Assembly: GCA_963678675.1 (NCBI GenBank)
Contig: OY783200.1
Coordinates: 16,794,603-16,858,602, forward strand
DNA from: Xiphydria camelus
Taxonomy: Eukaryota > Arthropoda > Insecta > Hymenoptera > Xiphydriidae
Reading direction: 5' to 3'
DNA: 64,000 bases
In this document: piece by piece, positions 10,690-20,689 of the stretch
How positions within the stretch are numbered: position 1 is the first letter of the stretch
Layout of the letters: every line of letters starts with the position of its first letter
Made by a program: the position numbers and the translations under genes
Notes under the pieces: generated by a model
Told to the model about the DNA's origin: nothing
Seen by the model: only the letters and a program-made list of their open reading frames with translations
The model's database searches: none

Positions 10690-10950
10690 TCTATGTATAG
10701 ATAATAATGACAGAATTGGAAGAGTCATTGGAGAGTATACTTAGAGTTGAAGGTAAAACGCCTACATGGATTTCTGTAGACGCCCAAAATATAAGAAAAA
10801 TCCGATGGCCTGTAAATTCGAAAGCGGTATATGTTTTATTTCTCCAAAATACTAAGGCAAAGTGAAAAATATAAGTGCTCTCTAGTCTATAAATCACTTT
10901 CAAAATATCACGAGAATAAATCAAAAGTAACGTGGTTATAATTAATTGGC
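10690..10950 (-). repeat. internal repeat block, left copy
   Basis: This block recurs on the opposite strand at about 13495-13745. Both copies keep a long stretch of matching frame with the motif FHFALVFWRNKTY on the minus strand here (plus strand at 13.5 kb). A 52-codon plus-strand ORF starting at 10707 (MTELEESLESILRVEGKTPT) is also open here but broken in the other copy. Which strand was coding, if either, is unclear. Confidence 0.5.
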
Positions 10951-10984
10951 TTGTATCGGTATAAAATGTGAGACTTTAATTTTG

Positions 10985-11850
10985 TGGTAATAAAAAGCTA
11001 TTTTCCTACATGTACGTATTCTCATGAATAAATTCCAAAAAGTAGTGAAATCCTCCCACAAAAACAGATTCTCTGTAAAAAAAGGCGGCATGTTAATTCA
11101 GTACCAACAAAAATTGATACGTAAAATACTCTCCAAAAAAGATTTTTAATCAATTAAGATCGCCATGTTCAAAATTTATATATAAAAAATATAAGGCATC
11201 ATTTGGAAGGAAAATTATTGTGAATCAAGTTACTAAAACATTCGACTAAAAAAATTTATAAAAAAATTTTCATAAAAAAGAACTTGCCGTGTTTAAGTTT
11301 TCATATTTTGTCCACTATATCGAATAATTGGCAGTGCTTTGACGGTGCTCGAGTAATTCATAAATTGCACTGCCGAAGTCAAATTCAGAGAAATTCAGGA
11401 GGCCCCCGTCTGATCGGTTTCCCGTGCGATATTCGGTATACTGGTGGTATCATATAAGTGTATGCATTTATTTAAAATCTCATAAATGCATGAACATCGA
11501 ATATAATTCTCTGTCTGAATTTTTTATTTTGAAGGAAAAAACGCGGCAAGTTCTTTTTTATGAAATTTGTTCTAAATTTTTTTAGTCGAATGTTTTAATA
11601 ACTTGATTCACAATAATTTTCCTTTCAAATGATGCCTTTTACTTTTTATATATAAATCTTGAACATGGCGATCTTAATTGATTTCAAATTTTTTTGGAGA
11701 GTATTTTACGTATCAATTTTTGTTGGCACTGAATGAACATGCCGCCTTTTTTTACAGAGAATCTGTTTTTGTGGGGAGCTTTCACTACTTTTTGGAATTT
11801 ATTCATCAGGAGAATACGTACATGTAGGAGAATAGCTTTTTATTATTAAG
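10985..11850. mobile_element. foldback element (about 0.86 kb, arms about 320 bp)
   Basis: AGCTATTTTCCTACATGTAC at the left is mirrored at the right end (about 11829-11846), and near-complementary sequence continues for roughly 320 bases on each side of a spacer at about 11310-11520. It encodes nothing. Flanking AATAAAA-type sequence on both sides is itself inverted, so the exact target duplication is unresolved. Confidence 0.7.
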
Positions 11851-12571
11851 TATTACTGCAGAACGAGTAGGTTAGAAGATATTCATGAAGACTCACGATT
11901 TTCTGACATGTCATCTCGACCAGGTGCAACCGAAGAGGATCTAGCTCGTGTCCTGTCCGTAAACAGATAACTCGATGGACATCGGAGAATGTCAGGTTTG
12001 TCACCAAGCACCTATCACCCATAGTACGTTCATTGCAATATGCGCTTTTCGTTTCAACTATTCCTGCTTTAAGTAACTTTTACTTCTTTCAAAGTATTTA
12101 TCTTGTACGAATTGTGTGTTGATCGTAGGGGGCAGCGATCAATGATTGTGACTAATCGTAGACAAATTATTCCTGCGATGATGTTCCAGTTGCAAAGCAT
12201 ACACCAGCAAGTCAGCTTACAGCATCCGATGTTTAGTATCAACTTACCTCTTTTGGAACACCCATCACCCGAGCATAATCACGATTATGTTAACGTTAAT
12301 TGCAGAATAGACCGCGAGCTCGGGCACATTATCGCAGTAGTAGTTCGGCACACCGAATTGCCTTTTAGTTTTAATAGACGAACTTGTCTACGAGTCTCTA
12401 TTATCGATCGCTGCCTCCTACCACGAACAGTTCATAAAAGGTTATTACCTTGAAAGAAGTAAAAGTTATTTAACGCTGGAATAGTTGAAACGAGAAGCGC
12501 GTATTGCAATTAATGTACCGTGGGTTAGAGGCGCTCGGTGACAAGCCTGACATTCTCCGATGTCCATCGAG

Positions 12572-12799
12572 TCATCTTTTTACGGACAGCACACGAGCTA
12601 GATCCTCTTCGGTTGCACCTGTACGAGATGACATATCAGAAAATCGTGAGTCTTCATGAAAATCTTCTAACCTACTCGTTCTGTAGTAATACTTAATAAC
12701 ACTGGAAGTTGAAGCAACAGTTATTGGCAAAAATCGGACACCGATTTTTAAAAACTGGGGAATCTCATTGAAGAAACCCGAATGATTATTTCTTATCAC
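12572..12799 (-). pseudogene. unassigned ORF ending in LARVLSVKR, minus copy
   Basis: An open frame of 75 codons whose last roughly 60 residues match the plus-strand copy at 13852-14049. It is rich in Ser, Arg and acidic residues toward the end and has no motif I recognise. The duplication includes flanking non-coding DNA, so the frame may be one exon of a longer gene carried by the giant element. Confidence 0.35.
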
Positions 12800-13028
12800 T
12801 TCTACACATTATTCATCATTATTTATAAATTAACGATTTCGAGGTTAGATGCTTCGAACTCCCGAATTGACAGCTACCGGGACATCAGATGTTTGACACT
12901 TTTCGCTCGGCCCGTAAGACCGCAGCGCACTCTCTCGAAACCAACTCTAACTATGAAACCACTTCCGGTCAAATGTCAGGGAAATTCAAAAAAGGGGGCT
13001 TCTCCGCGGACGTACGGTTGACAGGGCG

Positions 13029-13327
13029 TAGATGTCTGATAGATATCCTAAGTTGACAAGAATCAATATTCTATAGTAAATATAATAAAATTAAAAGTTA
13101 ATACTATTAAATGAACTTAATTATAAAGCTTTATATTAGTCTTCTCGACCTTTAATAAAAAACTTTAAAACGAATTAGTAGCTAGAATTTTATTAGAGAA
13201 CGAGAAAACCCTCTAGAGCCTTGTAATTCCTTTTTTTTAATATTATTAATTTTATATTTTATGAATTTATTATATTTACCACAGAATATCTATTCTTGTC
13301 AACTTAGGATATCTGTCAGACATCTAT
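13029..13327. mobile_element. MITE-like inverted repeat (about 300 bp)
   Basis: TAGATGTCTGATAGATATCC at the left is mirrored by GGATATCTGTCAGACATCTA at the right, followed inward by about 40 more complementary bases (CTAAGTTGACAAGAAT and onward). The centre is very AT-rich. A further half-copy of the same terminal motif sits at about 13405-13425. Non-coding. Confidence 0.65.
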
Positions 13328-13851
13328 GCACTGTCTATATCTCGATTTCAACCATGTTTATACCAAATATAGATGTAATTTTCTAGACATATAGACATCT
13401 TGTAGATGTCTGATAGATATCTTTTACTACTTGGGCATGGCCCATTTTCACCATTTCCATTTCCTCTTTCGTCGTATTATACTACGAGCCAATTAATTAT
13501 AACCACGTTACTTTTGATTTATTCTCGTGATATTTCGAAAGGGATTTATAAACTAGAGAGCTCTTACATTTTTCACTTTGCCTTAGTATTTTGGAGAAAT
13601 AAAACATACCGCTTTCGAATTTACAGGCCATCGGATTTTTCTTATATTGTATTTTGGTCGTCTACAGAAATCCATGTAGACATTTTACCTTTAACTCTAG
13701 TATACTCTTCTAATGACTGTGACGAATTGTTTCATCACATGTAAAGATACCTGTCAATTCGGGAGATCGAAGCATCTAACCTCGAAATCGTTAATTTGTA
13801 AATAATGATGATATGTAGAAGTGATAAGAAATACTCATTCGGGTTTCTTCG

Positions 13852-14049
13852 ATGAGATTCCCCAAGTATTTAAAAACAAGTGTCCGATTTTTGCCAATAA
13901 CTGTTGCTTCAAATTCCAGTGATATTAAGTATTACTGCAGAACGAGTAGATTAGAAGATTTTCATGAAGACTCACGATTTTCTGATATGTCATCTCGTAC
14001 AGGTGCAACCGAAGAGGATCTAGCTCGTGTGCTGTCCGTAAAAAGATGA
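13852..14049 (+). pseudogene. unassigned ORF ending in LARVLSVKR, plus copy
   Basis: This 65-codon frame is the partner of the minus-strand frame at 12572-12799. Substitutions between the copies are moderate and leave the frame intact up to the shared stop, which argues that the frame was under selection before duplication. No function can be assigned. Confidence 0.35.
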
Positions 14050-14378
14050 CTCGATGGACATCGGAGAATGTCAGGCTTGTCACCGAGCGCCTATAACCCA
14101 CGGTACATTAATTGCAATACGCGCTTCTCGTTTCAACTATTCCAGCGTTAAATAACTTTTACTTCTTTCAACGTATGGAATTATGTACTATTTCTCTCAT
14201 TAACGCAACATACCTTGACAACACACTTGCTTTCATTAATTTGGCGGTAATGATTTCATTAATTTTTTATCATAATTTTTTCATTATCTTTGGTGATTCG
14301 TAAGTTGTTACATGATTACTTTGGAAAGGGAGCTATTTTATTAATTCGTGCTATCATACATCGTCAATGTTTTGAAGT

Positions 14379-14397
14379 GGGGGGGGGGGGGGGGGGG
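14379..14397 (+). repeat. poly-G run
   Basis: An uninterrupted run of 19 G residues lies in otherwise AT-rich DNA. It could form a quadruplex and is a likely place for length errors in sequencing or assembly. Confidence 0.9.
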
Positions 14398-14528
14398 TGG
14401 ATTTCATTTATTTTTTCGTTAATTTTCTTTCGTGCTCTTTTGCCAGATAAATATGAAACATTTTTTTAAATGATAGAATGTAGTTATTATTATTGCCGAG
14501 TACGGTTGTGTATTACTGTATACTGTAC

Positions 14529-14857
14529 GTATGTCCCGGCCAAAACCTCACAATTGCAGGGACCTTAAAACTTACCATCGGCCGTGCTTGGTCGGTACTC
14601 GAGTCATTTTTTACCGGTAGAAGTCGAGTCGGTAGTTAGAGTTGGCTCAAAATTGTGAACTTGTGAATTATGGTGAGTAATTTTCATTATTCACAAATTC
14701 ACGATTTCGAGATTAGACGCTTCGACCACCCGAATTGACACCTACTCTAACAACCGACTCGACTTCTACCGGTAAAAAATGACTCCAGTACCGACCAAAC
14801 ACGGCCGATGGTAAATTTCAAGGTCCCTGCAACTGAGGGGTTTTGGCCGGGACATAC
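14529..14857. mobile_element. foldback repeat (about 330 bp)
   Basis: GTATGTCCCGGCCAAAACCT at the left is mirrored at about 14838-14857, with nearly continuous complementarity over about 130 bases per arm, including TTTTTTACCGGTAGAAGTCGAG-type sequence. The short centre is AT-rich. A related partial sequence, with GGGACCTTGAAATTTACC, recurs at about 15225-15260. No gene. Confidence 0.65.
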
Positions 14858-14937
14858 GGTAGATACTCTCGGTCGGTCGGTTGTTACTTTGCCGCTCAAT
14901 TTTATTATTTTATTAATTCGATAATCTCGACCGAGAG

Positions 14938-15110
14938 TATTGATTTATATGGTGTAACTAAGCATAATTTTGGTTATAACCATACATATATTTATTGAGA
15001 AGATTCGATGTAAAAATTGAGGGGTGGAGGGGGCAGACAAAGATACACGGGTTCTCGCTGCTTGCTTTACGCCGAGATGAACGAACATGCTTAATACACG
15101 CTCACTGTAT
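14938..15110 (-). repeat. extra internal copy of the giant element's terminal sequence
   Basis: This matches the right terminal region at about 21755-21930 in the same orientation: AACTAAGCATAATTTTGGTT, ATTTATTGAGAAGATTCGAT and GAGGGGTGGAGGGGGCAGAC. It therefore looks like the right end of a second, partly eroded copy inside the first. An adjacent motif with GATAATCTCGACCGAGAGTA (about 14920-14940) recurs at about 19133-19155. Confidence 0.6.
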
Positions 15111-15279
15111 TGGTGTACGAAGCAGTACGGAGCGTTCTTTAAAGCCTTGTACGGACAGCTCGTTCCAGTGTGCGAGCCTTCGTACACACGTACATGATGT
15201 CCTGAGCAGGACCGCACAGTTACAGGGACCTTGAAATTTACCGTCGGCTGGCCTTGGTCGGCTGCCCCGATAGCAAAGT

Positions 15280-15480
15280 GGCGCCACCGTGACTGCACAC
15301 TACTTTCACGCGTTGCATTCGAGTGCATGCACTGGGGTGTTCATCTGGACGTCCAGCGTGAAGCCACACTGCAGTCACGGAGTGTGAGTACCGAGTGTAA
15401 ACACTGTGGCATGACACGGTGACTCCACAGTGGTTTTACTGTGAGATGATGGTGTAGACCCAGTGGGGTCGCTGTGAAAT
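15280..15480. repeat. cluster of short palindromic motifs, left of the kinase fragment
   Basis: Many short units related to CACGGTGAC, CCACAGTGG and GAGTGTAAACACTG are packed here with irregular spacing. A second such cluster lies at 18690-18900, so the two bracket the kinase fragment at 16.67-17.64 kb. The CACGG core resembles the giant element's own terminus (ACACGGCAGTG), so these may be subterminal binding sites for its transposase. That role is inference. Confidence 0.5.
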
Positions 15481-16199
15481 TATCATATAGACTACAGGGA
15501 TGTATTCTAATGAAATATTTATATTAAAAAAAACAACATTTCTTTTACTATTCCATTTATTAAATGAACATATTGTTGCATACAAACATTTGTACAGAAA
15601 AGAAAAACGATATGAGGATCCTTTCGTTTCCTTTTTACATATATTCAATAAGCGGCGCGGCGATTTTTATGTGCCAGATTCGAGTTGTAGAGATCATCCA
15701 GACTGAGTTGTGGACTACCTATCTGTTATACATTATCCTTATTTTTTAGATATTTCCCTGCACATTTTTGTTTCTATTTTATTATTGGAATGCATGAAAC
15801 AACATTGCATTGCATATGAGGTATTTCACGATCAACGACGATATTACACATACTCTGTAGTGGAATCAATCTAGAATTCGTACAAGAAGTTGGGCTTCAG
15901 GGCATGAACATTACACCAATCGATAGCTGGAGGTCCCAATATTAACATATCAAAATGTATCATCTGTCAATTCCCGGGAAAATTTATAATTAATTAAAAA
16001 CTATCGAAGTTTTACCTACTTTAATCATTCATTTCTCCTATATTAATTCTAGGATGCTCGGGAAAAAGAGTACAAGTCAAAAAAGTGGTATTTCTCAGAA
16101 AACACCTTTATTTGTTTATATTGAAACACAAATTGTTGAAAAAATGTATAAAATGAAAATAACACTTTTACGTGGTCGCCATGAGAACAGCTGATTGCT

Positions 16200-16615
16200 T
16201 GGCGAAACATGCTCAGGAGAAACGAATTCGTGAACGGAATTATTGTTTTGGTTGAGAAATTTTGTACGCGAAATATTTTCACATACGAAACTGCTTCGTT
16301 AACGAAATTACTTTTTTCGTTGACGAAAATGTCATTCATCGTTCTCGCTATTTTCGTCAACGAATGTGGTTTGGTATTTGTATGCCGGTGAGTTGCATGA
16401 CGAGGCGGTGGGCCGATGCGACGGGTCGTTGCTAAGTGATTAAACGAGATTCTAAAAAGAAGACGTCGCTAAGGGATGTAAACACATTTTTCGTGTGAGA
16501 AAATTAATTTCGTTGACGAGATCTATCTTGGAAGGGATTTTCAAATCGTTAACGAAAGTGATCGATGAAACTTTAAAACCATTAACGAAAAATATATCGT
16601 CCACGAAAAGCATTT
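16200..16615. repeat. dispersed TTTCGTTAACGAAA-like motifs
   Basis: At least seven variants of CGTTAACGAAA or CGTTGACGAAA occur at about 16300, 16318, 16353, 16506, 16546, 16579 and 16595. The core is palindromic. They sit immediately next to the kinase fragment. It may be a decayed minisatellite or a cluster of protein-binding sites. Confidence 0.45.
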
Positions 16616-16667
16616 CCCACGCGTCGAGAATAGCTCCCCTGAAATTACTTTCGTACACCGGGATTCA

Positions 16668-17644
16668 TTTCCCGCATATCTCCCTTGAGCTTCTCCATCA
16701 CCACGAATATCCTCTCCGGCGTCTCGAACATCCTCTCGAGATTGACGACTCCGCTGTGGGAGAGATTCTGCAGGATGGCTACTTCGTTCTTGAGTTGGGC
16801 CTCTTGCTTGGTGGGAAGACGCAGCTTGTCGATCACCTTTATCGCCATCGCGCGGCCGGTCATACGATGAACTCCGCCGTAGATGATACCAAATTAACCC
16901 GAGCCAAGAACTTCGTCCGGGAAGATGTGATAGAGCTGCGACATGTCGGTTACGCGTTCCTCTGGCTCGATTGTCGACTGCTCCTACCGACCTGCGGAAA
17001 ACGACGCGAGTTTTTCGGTATAGCGTCGGTATGCGTTCGCGCGCACACTCGCGAGCTCTGAACGTACTTGCCGATCCGGAGGTGACGGGCATCAATACCT
17101 GCCTGATACTCGTTTTCCAGGTCATTGCCAAGTGAGCGCCAACGCCACTTTCCGGCGGTGGAAGCTGACCACTAGCACCTCCGTAGAGGGGATCTTCGCC
17201 GACGTAGTAATCGACGTTGGCCGTTCTCAACTCGAAACAATGCATCGTGCCTGGAAGGAGAGAACGCGCGCGTTGTACATCGACTAAACGCGCGCAGACA
17301 ACTTCTAACGATATATGTACTCACGAGAATGTTGTTCCCTGGCGGCGTCGACGACTAGAATTTCAGCCAACGGAATCTCTTTGAAGTACTTGGAACTGCT
17401 GTCGCTTTAGAACAGAGATGGCCTTTGTGTCCAATCGCCAGTAGTGTCTCTTCCTCTGAAAACACGCGAGTCTTAATGACGGAGGAAGCGAAACCGAATC
17501 AGCGCCACGTCGTTGACCTACCATCAGATCGCGATTCGTCGAGTGCACCATCCATCCTTCCTTCAGGATCTTGGAGCCGCGTCGTTTTGTGTGCTTGACG
17601 CTTTGAACTATTCGCATCAGCGGTATATTGTTACTCGGCGACAA
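16668..17644 (-). pseudogene. fragment of protein kinase D gene with introns
   Basis: Four exon pieces read in order on the minus strand. They are the PH-domain start ([20 protein letters not shown], ending 17522), the next PH exon ([15 protein letters not shown], 17325-17455), PH end (HCFELRTANVDYYVGEDPLY, 17068-17250), and the kinase-domain start with the Gly loop and [20 protein letters not shown] plus [17 protein letters not shown] (about 16668-16991). Introns of 66, 74 and 76 bp keep GT/AG ends, so this is a DNA-level copy, not a retrocopy. A frameshift in the second exon, another before the kinase domain, and a stop in the Gly loop (Gln to TAA) make it dead. It ends inside the kinase N-lobe without the catalytic loop. 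The intact family member is a diacylglycerol-responsive Ser/Thr kinase. Confidence 0.85.
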
Positions 17645-18540
17645 GCTGCAACTGCGTTATAGCGTAAGAGGTACCAAGTATGACGGAGGGAGTGATGGAG
17701 AAAGAAAAAAGATAAAGTATCGCAAGTGTCGAGATACGACGTTGATTGAATAATTACCTCGATGGTCTGGACGTTTGAAATTCGTCGGAAGATGCGTCGT
17801 CGTGGCACGGAACGAGGTACTACGGAAATGTCAAACGCGTAAAACGATTCGTAGTGCGTTTTCCTCGTGTTTCCTTGTGTTTATGTGATGATAGGGGGGA
17901 CGATGACAGGTCGGCTTATTGAATTAATTAAGTTAGGTTAATTAGTTGATTGGTGTGATATTTGGATGTAACGTAAGGAGAGGATTTTGTACGGGGATCG
18001 TTCCTTCCCTTAAGTGTGTACTTTCAAGCAGCACTGGGGGTTCGATCAGCCCATCCGCGCACAGTACCTGTAACTTGGCGACGGCGTCACGCCGGCCGCC
18101 ATTCGCACGCGTCGCAACTTGTTACGCGCCGTTATCACTTCACTGTAGATTCCCAGCATAGCTCGGTCGTTCGCAAGGGCCTCTTCGGTGTCCCGGAGCT
18201 CCCGAGGCGGCTTCTCGTGAGGGTCGCTCGTCCGGTGTCTGCTGGCCCTTACGGTCTTTCGTCAACCGACGCTACGTAGCGGCGGCCATGATGGCGTCCG
18301 TGCCACGAGATAACTCGGCACGGCAGACTTTGTAATCGTCGAATAACTCCTAAACGCCGGCCTCGCCGCACTTCCATTTCACTCAGTGAGCTTCGCACTG
18401 CTCCGCGAACACCACCATGCACTTTTTATCACACTCACTCGCGAAAAACCCGACTAAAGTTCCGAATTTCGTAGGAGCGATCCGCCACACGTCCCCACTG
18501 CTTGACCACCGAACCTTTAAATTTAATTACGAACACGTTC
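17645..18540. other. GC-rich sequence upstream of the kinase fragment
   Basis: This stretch is markedly GC-rich in 18020-18540, unlike the surrounding repeats, and lies on the 5' side of the kinase fragment. At 17740-17815 a minus-strand segment followed by GGTAAT-like sequence could be a further exon. The GC-rich part may be captured promoter or first-exon DNA from the same host gene, but I could not identify coding sequence with confidence. Confidence 0.3.
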
Positions 18541-18689
18541 CCTGCGTATCAAAATGATTGAGTTAACCCTCGTACTAAAATCTTGAAATTTGCGTAAAAC
18601 TATGTTGGCGTGCCGCGGGAGCTGCGTGTTCCGCAGCGAATTCATTAATTCGTTAACACTTTGGTGAAGACAGTGAATTTACCGATATT

Positions 18690-18900
18690 CATGGTCGGTA
18701 AATTTACGAAGTGTGCACATCGAAAAGGCACGGTGACTGCACTGAGTGTAAACACTCTGTCATTACGCCGTGAACCACTGAGTGTATTCACTCTGTAGCC
18801 ACGGTGCTTTTAATTTGTGTACGCCACGCGATCATGCCACGGTGAAACCACAGTGACGCCACTACGTGGCAGCACTGCGTGCGGCTAGCGTGTAAATCCA
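18690..18900. repeat. cluster of short palindromic motifs, right of the kinase fragment
   Basis: Partner of the cluster at 15280-15480. It has GAGTGTAAACACTC and GAGTGTATTCACTC palindromes and repeated CACGGTGAC and CCACGGTG units. The regular alternation of direct and inverted units is unlike simple microsatellite DNA. Confidence 0.5.
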
Positions 18901-19079
18901 CGCTTTGCTATCGGGGTGGGCTTTGTACAAATACCGACTGGTCCCGGTCGTCGCGACAAAGGGAAGTGTACGCGAGTATGAAGGCCGGACGGTGGCGACG
19001 CCAGCAGACCAGTGGCGAAAGTATGAAATGCCACAAAATCTCGTATTGACTATTGAACGCAAAGGCGTTCCAATTCCTG

Positions 19080-19250
19080 TATAGATACTCTCGGTTGGAG
19101 GGTCGGTCGGACGGTCGGGCGGTTTTATTAATTCGATAATCTCGACCGAGATTATTGATCACAAGTTCCAATTTATATACCGACCTGTCAAACGTAAAGT
19201 GTACATGTACCTCACTTCTATTTCATCTCTTCTTCGCCTCTAGTGTAACG
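19080..19250 (+). repeat. partial extra copy of arm-internal sequence
   Basis: About 19165-19240 (CCAATTTATATACCGACCTG to GTACATGTACCTCACTTCTA) repeats the block at 10215-10305 in the same orientation, while the right arm carries it inverted. It is preceded by the TCTCGACCGAGATTATTGAT motif also found at about 14920. Together with 14938-15110 this indicates two superimposed copies of the giant element. Confidence 0.55.
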
Positions 19251-19355
19251 ATGGAAATAACAAAATATCACCACCATTTACACCCCACAAAACACGTTTT
19301 TGCAAGTAACATTTCTGCGATATTTTACAATATTCGTGAACACTACCGTATGTTA

Positions 19356-20643
19356 GAAATATACACGACGCAACAAAATTATCGCAACAATTTATTTTAC
19401 TCTAAAAATTGTTAAACTTCGGAAGCCCGTAGCACAGCGAAAAATCATCGTATCCCTATCTTTTTTTTTAAAATTAAAGCTTAAAATCTCAGCTTTACTA
19501 TCCCAAAGTTTATTTTTCGATTTAAAGCACCGAGAGATTAAGAGACCCTGAAAATCAAGGTCATCTTTTGAAACTTAAACATTTGCAAAGTTTGCGCAAT
19601 GACACGGAGTTACAAAAATTTTTGTTCAAATTCTGATCACAGAAAATGAAATTTCCTCTTTACCTTTAATTTTAAAAAAAAATTTACTTTCCGATTTCTC
19701 TACGCCATTCTACAGCGTTTTAAATAAAAAAACTGAAAATCCCGGTTTTTGGGAGTATTACTCAACTGAACATCAATTGCGTAATTTTTTTTGAACTTAT
19801 AAATTTTTGTTTCGAATTATTGGAGGTCGTATATTGCGTCCAGGTATACCTGGTCTACTTCTTCAGGGATTTTGGTATCGAGATGGGGATATTTTGGGGC
19901 GAAGTTACATAGAAGCCGTTTGTTAGTTAACACGGGGTATTGGGGCCAAGTTAGACGTTGATCGCGAGTTAATCGGGACATTGGGGCCAAGCTAGAGGTC
20001 GCCGAAAAGGTATTGCACGTATGTTAACTTACTGTACAAGTGTACCTGGACGAGTTCTATAGGAAGTTTCGTGTTCGAACGGTATTTTCACTCCTGAACA
20101 TCGAAAAATTTTGTAGGCCATCATCTGTTCTTTGAGAAGAAATTCATATGAAAGTGATACATTTCGATGCCCCAATAAAGCCCATGCATTTGTCTTAAAA
20201 AATATGATTATTTATCGCGTTACCTGGGCCCTGTAACACGGGAAAAAGCGGGATTTTTAGTTTTTTTATTTAAAACGCTGTAGAATGGCGTAGAAAAATC
20301 GGAAAGTAAAATTTTTTTTTAAATTAAAAAGGTAAAGAGTTGAACTTTCATTTTCTGTGATCAGAATTTGAACAAAAATTTTGTAACTCCGTGTCAATGC
20401 GCAAACTTTGCAAATTTTTAAGTTTCAAAAGATGACCTTGATTTTCAGGGTCTCTTAATCTCTCGGTGCTTTAAATCGAAAAATAAACTTTGAGATAGTA
20501 ATGCTGAGATTTTAAGCTTTAATTTAAAAAAAAAAGATAGGGATACGATGATTTTTCGCTGTGCTACGGGCTTCCGAAGTTTGACAATTTTTAGAGTAAA
20601 ATAAGTTGTTGCGATAATTTTGTTGCGTAGTGTATATTTCTCG
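19356..20643. mobile_element. foldback element in the right part (1.29 kb, arms about 390 bp)
   Basis: AGAAATATACACGACGCAAC at the left is mirrored at about 20624-20643, and the arms (19356-19745 and 20247-20643) are nearly complementary throughout. The 500-bp centre has a short repeated phrase, ATTGGGGCCAAG (about 19937 and 19980). No reading frame is convincing. Its position just inside the point where arm homology ends (20690) suggests it was inserted near the arm boundary. Confidence 0.75.
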
Positions 20644-20689
20644 ATAAATTCGCGAATGTTTCGAAACATCATAGAAACGTTTCGGAATC

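Larger units (their letters stand above)
11850..14190. repeat. three copies of a conserved ORF-bearing block, mixed orientation
   Basis: The block occurs at about 11850-12070 (+, partial), 12440-12900 (-) and 13745-14190 (+). The minus copy encodes a frame at 12572-12799 and the second plus copy one at 13852-14049. Both end in TEEDLARVLSVKR and a stop, with many identical residues such as VRFLPITVAS and DMSSRTGATEEDLARV. Preserved frames ending at the same stop in inverted copies point to a once-coding exon. The protein is not recognised. Between the first two copies (12070-12440) lies a palindromic spacer with a further 116-codon open frame (12103-12453). Confidence 0.55.

Noticed and set aside
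12103..12453. 116-codon plus-strand ORF between inverted blocks
   Set aside because: It spans a palindromic spacer and has no second copy to test the frame, so it is mentioned but not listed as a gene.
16495..17061. 188-codon plus-strand ORF and 234-codon minus-strand ORF over the kinase fragment
   Set aside because: Both cross intron and frameshift boundaries of the kinase pseudogene; the real homology is in short exon pieces in other frames.
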